From JANXDG01 sp964561135 (lineage in GTDB: Bacteria > Elusimicrobiota > Endomicrobiia > DTEH01), in contig CAZLOB010000011.1 in NCBI GenBank assembly GCA_964561135.1, positions 1 to 13,249 on the forward strand: a stretch of 13,249 nt of DNA, written 5' to 3'. Position numbers and translations under genes: made by a program. Positions 7,620-13,249 of the stretch are shown here, piece by piece (position 1 is the first letter of the stretch; every line of letters begins with the position of its first letter). The notes beneath the pieces are model-generated. The model ran no database searches, was not told the origin of the DNA, and saw only the letters and a list, made by a program, of their open reading frames with translations.

Positions 7620-8345
7620 TCATATTTTACTTCCAGCAAATATTGTTAAAAACAAAATCTCTAAAATTTCGTTTATAAAACCAAAAGTATCACCACTTAC
7701 TCCACCGAATTTTTTGTTAAAAAAACTTACAATAACAAACGAAAATAAAAAACAAAGAAAAACAAAAAATAAAGAATATAAGATATTGCGCAAAATCAAC
7801 AAAAATATCATCAAACTAAATACTGAAGACAAAATAGTAACAAAAAAACTCTTATGTAAAAACTTTTCTCCAATACCATCAGTTAGTTTTCTACCAAACA
7901 GACCTACAAAAACTAGCCCTGTTTTACTAAACACAGGTGTCAAAATATAAACCAATTCTTTGTTATTAAAAAACAAAAAATATTTTGTAAGTAAAACCAT
8001 AAACAGAAATATACATCCAACAACACCTATATGTGGATCCTTTAAAATCTCAACATATTCTTTCTTTATAGATCCAAACATAGCATCTATTGTGTCTACA
8101 AAACCATCTAAGTGTAAATAATCAGAAATTAAAACGTAAAAAAATAAAGTAAATATTACAGAAACTTCTAAACTAAAAAATCTTTTAAAAAATTTTATTA
8201 ACAAAAAACATACAATACCTATCAATAATCCTACAAAAGGGAAAAAAATAAACATCTTAAATCCAAAATTTTTACTAATTCTTTTACTTGGCAAAATTGT
8301 TAAAAAACTTAAAGTTGTCAAAAATAATTCAAAAATATATTTCAT
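7620..8345 (-). CDS. cobS: Adenosylcobinamide-GDP ribazoletransferase (cobalamin synthase)
   Basis: A 241-residue polytopic inner-membrane protein that joins adenosylcobinamide-GDP with alpha-ribazole (phosphate) in the last step of nucleotide-loop assembly. Visible family motifs are FLTILPSKR near the start, HLDGFVDTIDA (78-88) with the acidic residues that bind divalent metal, DPHIGVVG (about 102-109), and near the end GGVSGDTFGFINE (214-226). Between them are several hydrophobic membrane segments. The length is normal for the family. The ATG overlaps the cobT stop in ATGA (4 nt), so translation is probably coupled. It is the last gene of the salvage operon and is followed by the GC-rich inverted repeat. 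Codon use is as AT-rich as in its neighbours. Confidence 0.93.
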   Translation of the reverse strand: MKYIFELFLTTLSFLTILPSKRISKNFGFKMFIFFPFVGLLIGIVCFLLIKFFKRFFSLEVSVIFTLFFYVLISDYLHLDGFVDTIDAMFGSIKKEYVEILKDPHIGVVGCIFLFMVLLTKYFLFFNNKELVYILTPVFSKTGLVFVGLFGRKLTDGIGEKFLHKSFFVTILSSVFSLMIFLLILRNILYSLFFVFLCFLFSFVIVSFFNKKFGGVSGDTFGFINEILEILFLTIFAGSKI

Positions 8346-9424
8346 ACCAACTCTCTTGATACAGACGCACTATCAAATGTAGCCATCTCATTTAAAATTT
8401 TACAACTTAATTCAATTATACTAGATGCTAAAACAGCACCTGTACCTTCGCCTAATCTCATATCTAATAACAAAATTGGTTCTAATCCTAAAAATTCGAG
8501 CTGTATTTTATGGCCAGGTTCTAATGACAAATGTCCTGCAAACATATATGGTATAACTTTGCAAGTAAAACAGCTTGTCATAAGAGCTGCTGCAGTTGAA
8601 ATGAAACCGTCTAATACAATAGGTATTCTGTAATACGCACAACCTAATATTATTCCCACCATACAAGCAATTTCACATCCACCTATTTTTGACAAAATAT
8701 CTATTGGGTCATTTAAATTAGGTTTATTTACTTTTAGTGCTTTTTCAACAACATAAATTTTATTTTTCAATTTTTCGTCATCAATACCAGTCCCCCTACC
8801 CACAACTTCATAAGCAGGCTTACCACAAATAAAAGATGTTAAAGCTGAAGCAACAGTCGTATTTCCTATCCCCATCTCACCTATACATACAAGAAAATTT
8901 TCGTTGTTTCTTTTTGGATAGTTTATAATTAGTTCTTCTATTAGTTCTATTCCATTTATAATTAGTTGTATTGTTTCGTTTTTTGTTAAAGCAGGACCTT
9001 TTGTAAAATTTTTTGCTCCGTTGTTTACTTTTTTTATTTTAAAATTTTTATTTTCATTAATATCAAAATCTCGTTTAACCCCAGCATCTACAACTATTAC
9101 TTCACACCCAACATGTTTTGAAAAAACATTTATAGCAGCACCACCATTTAAAAAATTTAACACCATCTGATATGTAACTTCTTGAGGATACAAAGAAACA
9201 TTTTCTTCAACAACATCATTATCTGCAGCAACAACATAAACAAATTTTTTTATTATATTAGGTTTTTCATAACCTGTAATTATTGCTACTTTTTTTGCAA
9301 TCTCCTCAAGTTTACCTAACGAACCTTTTGGTTTTGTAAGGTTATCAAGTATTAATTGTGTCTTAGAAACAACTTTTTCATTAAGTGGTTGAATATTATT
9401 TATTATCTCATCTATTTTATTCAT
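8342..9424 (-). CDS. cobT: Nicotinate-nucleotide--dimethylbenzimidazole phosphoribosyltransferase
   Basis: A 360-residue cytoplasmic enzyme that transfers the phosphoribosyl group of nicotinate mononucleotide to a benzimidazole-type base, giving alpha-ribazole phosphate for CobS. Family motifs are LTKPKGSLGKLE (29-40), VSLYPQEVT (76-84), NFLNGGAAINV (90-100), GEMGIGNTT (182-190), and LGEGTGAVLA with the expected catalytic Glu at 326. The segment that is usually DHGV or DNGV reads DNDV (68-71), an uncommon change. GAGG stands 11 nt before the ATG, inside the end of the preceding gene, which stops 3 nt upstream. No base-synthesis gene (bluB or bza) is in the window, so the lower ligand base may be scavenged; this is inference. 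Confidence 0.95.
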   Translation of the reverse strand: MNKIDEIINNIQPLNEKVVSKTQLILDNLTKPKGSLGKLEEIAKKVAIITGYEKPNIIKKFVYVVAADNDVVEENVSLYPQEVTYQMVLNFLNGGAAINVFSKHVGCEVIVVDAGVKRDFDINENKNFKIKKVNNGAKNFTKGPALTKNETIQLIINGIELIEELIINYPKRNNENFLVCIGEMGIGNTTVASALTSFICGKPAYEVVGRGTGIDDEKLKNKIYVVEKALKVNKPNLNDPIDILSKIGGCEIACMVGIILGCAYYRIPIVLDGFISTAAALMTSCFTCKVIPYMFAGHLSLEPGHKIQLEFLGLEPILLLDMRLGEGTGAVLASSIIELSCKILNEMATFDSASVSRELV

Positions 9425-9427
9425 TTT

Positions 9428-10108
9428 TTATTTTTCCTCTACTTTTACTTTCTTAATATCCAAAAACCACGCTGGCCAAAAAGTTTCTTTGTATACAACA
9501 CTACTTTTTAAAATTTTTATTCTTTTTTTAAATATTGGTCCATCGTAAACAAAAGTATGGTACTCCCCATTCTCACCACAAATACAACAACTATGTTTTT
9601 GTAAATCATAAATAAACTTCTCATCAACTTCTCTACCAACAAATTCTTTTGAGAGAATTTTTGCATTTACACTTACAATTTTTGCTTTAAAACCCAAATT
9701 TATAAACTCTTTTAAAACATCAACTGTAGGTTTTTTCCATAAAGGTTCATATAATATAATGCCAAATTTATCACATTGTTTCTTAATCCAGCTGGGATGT
9801 TCTTCAAGATAAATATCCCCACATATAAAATACTGAACTTTAAATCTTTTTAATTTTCTTAACATCATGTGAAACTTTTTTTCATATGAAATGTTTTTTA
9901 AACCTACATGATACTGCAGTAATTTAATTCCAAGACAATCAGCTTGTAATTTTATTAAATCTTTTTTTATTCCATGAAATGAACTTCTTTTATATTTTTG
10001 TGAAACAAAATTTATTAAAAACTTTACATCATAACCTTCCTTTAAAGCATAATATAAAGCTAAAGTCGAATCTTTACCGCCACTAAAACTTGCTGCTGAA
10101 AGTTTCAT
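9428..10108 (-). CDS. PP-loop ATPase of the Dph6 / COG2102 (MJ0570-related) family
   Basis: A 226-residue protein with the ATP-pyrophosphatase P-loop SFSGGKDST (7-15) at the N-terminus and the family's C-terminal block CGENGEYHTFVYDGPIF (177-193). These define the group that includes eukaryotic and archaeal diphthine--ammonia ligase, an enzyme that activates a carboxylate with ATP and amidates it with ammonia. Bacteria have no diphthamide, so that reaction is unlikely here. The gene overlaps cobU by 4 nt (ATGA) and lies 3 nt before cobT, so it belongs to the corrinoid salvage unit. A role in amidating or otherwise activating a corrinoid side chain or the aminopropanol arm is conceivable but unproven. 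Extra cysteines precede the C-terminal block (SCCICG). No ribosome binding site is visible; the start depends on coupling. Confidence 0.85.
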   Translation of the reverse strand: MKLSAASFSGGKDSTLALYYALKEGYDVKFLINFVSQKYKRSSFHGIKKDLIKLQADCLGIKLLQYHVGLKNISYEKKFHMMLRKLKRFKVQYFICGDIYLEEHPSWIKKQCDKFGIILYEPLWKKPTVDVLKEFINLGFKAKIVSVNAKILSKEFVGREVDEKFIYDLQKHSCCICGENGEYHTFVYDGPIFKKRIKILKSSVVYKETFWPAWFLDIKKVKVEEK

Positions 10109-10611
10109 TTTATTCTAAATGGAATACCAGAAAACATAAAATAAAACCTATCTGCATAACTTACAAAAATTTGATTTACTTTACCTAAAACTTTTTGAAA
10201 TTTTCGTCCAAGACTGTTCGTTGAAACCAAACACATCCCAACCTCGTTTGAAACAACAACAGATAAATCAAACTTTTTAAGTGTTTCACATAAACATTTT
10301 GTTTCCAACAAAATTCTTTTTTCACTGAAATGATTTATCATATTTGCAACCCAAAAGTTTATGCAGTCAACAATTACACAAGAAGATCTTTTTAAATTTT
10401 TTAATGCTGAAATAATATCCAAACTTTCTTCAATTGTTATAAATTTTTTTGGACGTAATTGTTTATGTATTTTAATACTCTCTAACATTTCTTTATCTTT
10501 TGCTTCAGCAGTAGCTATAAAATATACCTTCTTTTTATTTTTTAACAGATCAATAGCAAATTTTGACTTCCCACTTTTTATTCCCCCAGAAATAAAAATC
10601 AATCTGCCCAT
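10105..10611 (-). CDS. cobU: Adenosylcobinamide kinase / adenosylcobinamide-phosphate guanylyltransferase
   Basis: A 168-residue bifunctional enzyme that phosphorylates adenosylcobinamide and then adds GMP from GTP to give adenosylcobinamide-GDP, the substrate of CobS. The P-loop is SGGIKSGKS (8-16). DKEMLESIKIHKQLRP contains His49, which aligns with the guanylylated His of the Salmonella enzyme. The Walker B-like segment is VDCINFWVANM, followed by VVSNEVGMCLV and a C-terminal SGIPFRIK. The length is normal. I chose the ATG at 10611: GGAG lies 8 nt upstream and the protein then begins MGRLIFISGG. A TTG at 10617 overlapping the cobA stop is the alternative and would add two residues. Its end overlaps the next gene by 4 nt. 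Confidence 0.94.
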   Translation of the reverse strand: MGRLIFISGGIKSGKSKFAIDLLKNKKKVYFIATAEAKDKEMLESIKIHKQLRPKKFITIEESLDIISALKNLKRSSCVIVDCINFWVANMINHFSEKRILLETKCLCETLKKFDLSVVVSNEVGMCLVSTNSLGRKFQKVLGKVNQIFVSYADRFYFMFSGIPFRIK

Positions 10612-10613
10612 AA

Positions 10614-11150
10614 TCAAAACTCCACTCCTTTTCTTCTTTTTACTCCTTCATCATAAGGATGTTTAATTTTTTTAATCTCACTTATATAATCAATATAAGG
10701 TTTAAGTTTATCAATTATTGTTTTATTTGCTTGACCTGTAAATACTAATTCAGTAGAAGCAGGTTTTAGTTTTATTAAATTTATCAAATCATCAATATCT
10801 AAAACTTTTTCTCTTATACAAACTAAAATTTCGTCTAAAACAATCAAATCAAAATCCTTAACAAAAATTTTATTTTTAATAAACTCAACTGCTTGTTTTA
10901 TTTCTTCTTTTATTTTTTCCACCGGATAATTTTTACAAAAATAAGGACATTTTTTAGCAAAATGATATAATTCAACATTTTTTAAATTTTTTAATATCTT
11001 AAATTCTCCATAATTATATTTTTGTGGGTCTTTAAAAAAAGTTATAAAACAAATTTTAAAATTGTGACCTAAAAAACGAACTGCTAACCCTATTGCAGCA
11101 GTTGTTTTACCTTTTCCGTCACCTGTGTAAACATGTATTAATCTTTTCAT
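10614..11150 (-). CDS. cobA: Cob(I)alamin adenosyltransferase, CobA/BtuR type
   Basis: A 178-residue cytoplasmic enzyme that transfers the adenosyl group of ATP to the cobalt of reduced corrinoids. The inverted P-loop TGDGKGKTTAA (9-19), the LIVLDEIL segment, LVFTGQA, and the C-terminal KIKHPYDEGVKRRKGVEF are all characteristic of the CobA/BtuR/CobO family rather than the PduO or EutT types. GGAGG is 9 nt before the ATG, inside the last codons of btuD, whose stop is 3 nt upstream. The product of this step feeds directly to CobU, encoded next. Confidence 0.95.
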   Translation of the reverse strand: MKRLIHVYTGDGKGKTTAAIGLAVRFLGHNFKICFITFFKDPQKYNYGEFKILKNLKNVELYHFAKKCPYFCKNYPVEKIKEEIKQAVEFIKNKIFVKDFDLIVLDEILVCIREKVLDIDDLINLIKLKPASTELVFTGQANKTIIDKLKPYIDYISEIKKIKHPYDEGVKRRKGVEF

Positions 11151-11153
11151 CTT

Positions 11154-11921
11154 TTATTTCCTCCACATCATTGGTACCGGTATAACATATGGTTTGTTTG
11201 ATATTGGATTGTCTTTAACAATAACTTGAGTATTATAAACTTCTTCCAAAATTTCGTAACTTAACACTTCTTTTGGTGTTCCAATTTTTTTAATCTCACC
11301 ACAAGAAAATAAAATTAAAATATCACAATATTCAGATGCAAGATTTAATTCATGAAAAGAAGCAATTATAGTAAGATTATTTTTTTGATTTATTTTTTTA
11401 AGTATATCAAGAATTTTAATTTGATGCCCAACATCAAGATGTGATACGGGTTCGTCTAAAAGTACAAGTTTTGTTGTCTGAGCGATAGCTTGTGCTACAA
11501 TAACTCTTTGCAATTCTCCACTTGAAAGTTCAAAAAGATGTTTATTAAGAATTTCTTTAAGTTCAAATTCTTCATACAACCATTCTTCTTCATATGGTGC
11601 AAAATTCCAAGGATATCTTGCTAACAAAATAAAATCTTTTACTGTATAGTTTAACGAATAATCTGTAATCTTTGTTGCAAAAGAAACAAACCTTGCATAA
11701 TCTTTATAATTATACTCTCTGATATCTTTTCCAAATATTAAAATTCTGCCACAAATAATAGGAACAACTTTACTGATAGTCCTTAACAAAGTTGTCTTAC
11801 CTGAAGCATTTGGCCCTATTATACCTACAAACTGCCCTTCTTCTACAACAAAACTTATATTTTTTAAGACGATTAATTTGCCATAACCGCTATATAAATT
11901 GTCAATTCTTAAAATTTCCAT
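11154..11921 (-). CDS. btuD: ABC transporter ATP-binding protein, corrinoid/siderophore type (BtuD/FecE-like)
   Basis: A 255-residue ATPase subunit of the BtuFCD importer. Walker A is GPNASGKTT (36-44), the signature is LSSGE (132-136), Walker B is LVLLDEP (152-158), followed by SHLD and the switch His190 (SFH). The Q-loop position, by eye, holds Thr83 in FVSFATK where homologues have VPQ, so the usual Gln seems missing. A C-terminal tail of about 30 residues ends in PVPMMWRK. The ATG lies inside the end of btuC (13-nt overlap) with AAAGG 6 nt upstream. The substrate is assigned from operon context; the sequence alone would also fit an iron-siderophore or heme importer. Confidence 0.9.
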   Translation of the reverse strand: MEILRIDNLYSGYGKLIVLKNISFVVEEGQFVGIIGPNASGKTTLLRTISKVVPIICGRILIFGKDIREYNYKDYARFVSFATKITDYSLNYTVKDFILLARYPWNFAPYEEEWLYEEFELKEILNKHLFELSSGELQRVIVAQAIAQTTKLVLLDEPVSHLDVGHQIKILDILKKINQKNNLTIIASFHELNLASEYCDILILFSCGEIKKIGTPKEVLSYEILEEVYNTQVIVKDNPISNKPYVIPVPMMWRK

Positions 11922-12868
11922 AATTCGCCTTTATGTTTAAAAATATAAAATATAAAAAACACACTTCCTGCTAAACCTGTGAACACACTTATTGGTACTT
12001 CTATTGGAGAAAACAAATTTTTTGCTAAAATATCGCAAAAAGTAACAAAGATACCACCCACAACTGCTGAATATAAAATCCATAATCTATGATTTAACCT
12101 AATAAACATTTTTAAAAAATTTGGTACAATTATACCTACAAACGAAATTACTCCAACTAAAGACACACATAAAGCAGAAATAATTATTGAAAAAAACAAA
12201 AATATTTTTTTAACTTTTTGTTCATCAACACCTAAAGACAAAGCTTTTTCTTTACCTAATATAATTATATCAAGTTTTGAAGAATAAAAAAGAATAATAA
12301 AAATAGAACCTATGATTAAACAACTAACTATATACACATAGAGTAGATCTAAAGAAGAAAAACTTCCCAAAAGCCACAACAAAATATAATGTAACCTGTA
12401 AGGATCAAAAAATATTGTTAAAATAACAATAATGCTTGAGAAAAAAAAGTTTAAAATAATCCCTGCTAAAACAAAACTTATATCTACTGTCTTTTTAAAC
12501 AGTTGCAACAATATAAGAATCGCTAACAAAGAAAATATTACACCAAAAAATGAACTAAAAAATTTAGGTAAAGGAATTTTCAATAATGTTCCTAACACTA
12601 CACCTAAACCTGCAGAAGAGGAAATTCCTAATGTATATCCATCACATAAAGGATTCAAAAATATGCTCTGTAATACACATCCAACAACAGCTAAACTTGC
12701 TCCAACTACAAAAGCAGCTATTGTTCTTGGCAATCTTATTTGAAAAAAAATTTTATACTCTACTGAAGCAGGCTCAAAAAGTTTAAAAATGTCAATATTG
12801 TAAAATAAAGAAAAAAAACTTACTATAAAAAATACAACTGTTATAAAAACTAAGATTTTTTTATTCAT
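11909..12868 (-). CDS. btuC: FecCD-family permease of the corrinoid importer
   Basis: A 319-residue inner-membrane permease with about ten hydrophobic segments. FecCD-family landmarks are RLPRTIAAFVVGASLAVVG (44-62), the following LNPLCDGYTLGISSSAG, the cytoplasmic coupling region EKALSLGVDEQKVKK, and GVISFVGIIVPNF. It transports the substrate delivered by BtuF, powered by BtuD. The usual family ending VPHIAR is VPNFLK here. The ATG directly abuts the btuF stop (TAAATG), with no separate ribosome binding site. Operon neighbours point to a corrinoid as substrate. Confidence 0.92.
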   Translation of the reverse strand: MNKKILVFITVVFFIVSFFSLFYNIDIFKLFEPASVEYKIFFQIRLPRTIAAFVVGASLAVVGCVLQSIFLNPLCDGYTLGISSSAGLGVVLGTLLKIPLPKFFSSFFGVIFSLLAILILLQLFKKTVDISFVLAGIILNFFFSSIIVILTIFFDPYRLHYILLWLLGSFSSLDLLYVYIVSCLIIGSIFIILFYSSKLDIIILGKEKALSLGVDEQKVKKIFLFFSIIISALCVSLVGVISFVGIIVPNFLKMFIRLNHRLWILYSAVVGGIFVTFCDILAKNLFSPIEVPISVFTGLAGSVFFIFYIFKHKGELWKF

Positions 12869-13249
12869 TTATTCATCTAACAATTTACTGATTTCATTTA
12901 TAGCAACAAAAAAATTTTTAATTGTAGGTTGACAAAGAATATTACTTGGCAACACAAATATTTTATTATTTCTTATAGCAGGAATTTCTTTGTAGCGTAA
13001 AAAAAATTTTTTTGCTTGTTTTTCTTGTATTCCCATAGAAGGCAAAATTATAACATCTGGTTTAAGTTTCAAAATTTCTTCTATATCAACCTGAGGATAT
13101 CTTATATCAGATTTTATCACATTTTCTGCACCGGTATATTTTATTATTTCTCCAATATAACTTTTTTCAGATGCAACAAAAATTGGCTGAGTACTTAATA
13201 CACACAAAACTTTTTTCCCTAAAATTTTGTTTGATCTTTTTATTTTATC
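12869..13249 (-). CDS. btuF: Periplasmic corrinoid-binding protein, C-terminal part (5' end outside the window)
   Basis: The frame is open from the right edge to TAA at 12869, giving the last 126 residues of a Peripla_BP_2 (PF01497) binding protein. It begins mid-protein with DKIKRSNKILGKKVLCVLS; the following TQPIFVASEKSYIGEIIKY and TGAENV match the start of the C-terminal lobe in BtuF-like proteins. VDIEEILKLKPDVIILP and NNKIFVLPSN are also typical. A TTG at 13207 is not the true start, because the conserved GKKV strand lies upstream of it. It directly precedes btuC. Its signal peptide and the operon promoter, possibly with a cobalamin riboswitch, would lie beyond the right edge. Confidence 0.88.
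   Translation of the reverse strand, partial: DKIKRSNKILGKKVLCVLSTQPIFVASEKSYIGEIIKYTGAENVIKSDIRYPQVDIEEILKLKPDVIILPSMGIQEKQAKKFFLRYKEIPAIRNNKIFVLPSNILCQPTIKNFFVAINEISKLLDE

Noticed and set aside
7714..7950. Plus-strand lysine-rich open frame inside cobS
   Set aside because: Low-complexity antisense of a membrane protein gene; AT-rich membrane-protein genes often give such Lys/Asn-rich shadows.
12432..12786. Plus-strand open frames inside btuC
   Set aside because: Antisense to a confidently identified permease, with repetitive Gln/Leu or Lys/Thr composition and no family motifs.
13205..13207. TTG at 13207 as a real start of a short 112-residue protein
   Set aside because: The same frame continues upstream to the window edge with conserved binding-protein sequence, so this is the middle of btuF.

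Overview
The window is strongly AT-rich DNA in which every supported gene lies on the minus strand, so transcription runs from right to left. The organism looks like a diderm bacterium: there is a TonB-dependent outer-membrane receptor with a periplasmic-binding-protein ABC importer, and a very large secreted mosaic protein (DUF2341, fibronectin III, Ycf48-type propeller) of a kind common in uncultivated diderm lineages such as Elusimicrobiota or Omnitrophota. This taxonomic hint is inference only; I cannot name the lineage. TGA serves as a stop in cobS, cobT and cobU, so the code is standard.

Right part (13249 down to 7620): a tightly packed operon for corrinoid uptake and salvage. In transcription order it is btuF (5' end beyond the window), btuC, btuD, cobA/btuR, cobU, a PP-loop ATPase of the Dph6/COG2102 type, cobT and cobS. 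Junctions abut, are separated by 2-3 nt, or overlap by 4-13 nt, so the genes are very probably co-transcribed and translationally coupled. The logic is import across the inner membrane (BtuFCD), adenosylation (CobA), activation of cobinamide (CobU), activation of the lower ligand base (CobT) and joining of the two (CobS). The Dph6-like protein is the odd member and has no settled role in this pathway.

Middle (7619 to 4627): a 152-bp spacer holds a GC-rich 13-bp inverted repeat and a tandem repeat carrying CTTAAG twice. It is followed by a btuB-like receptor gene with a strong ribosome binding site. A textbook intrinsic terminator closes btuB, and its T-tract runs straight into the ATG of a radical SAM gene whose C-terminal cysteine-rich domain looks shortened.

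Left part (4532 down to 1): the first 1510 codons of a giant secreted protein that leaves the window at the left edge. In order it has a signal peptide, DUF2341, a jelly-roll (lectin-like) domain, two fibronectin III domains, an invasin-like Ig domain, seven Ycf48/BNR-type repeats that make a full seven-bladed propeller, and a further beta-rich region. No tRNA, rRNA, CRISPR array, insertion sequence or plus-strand gene was found.
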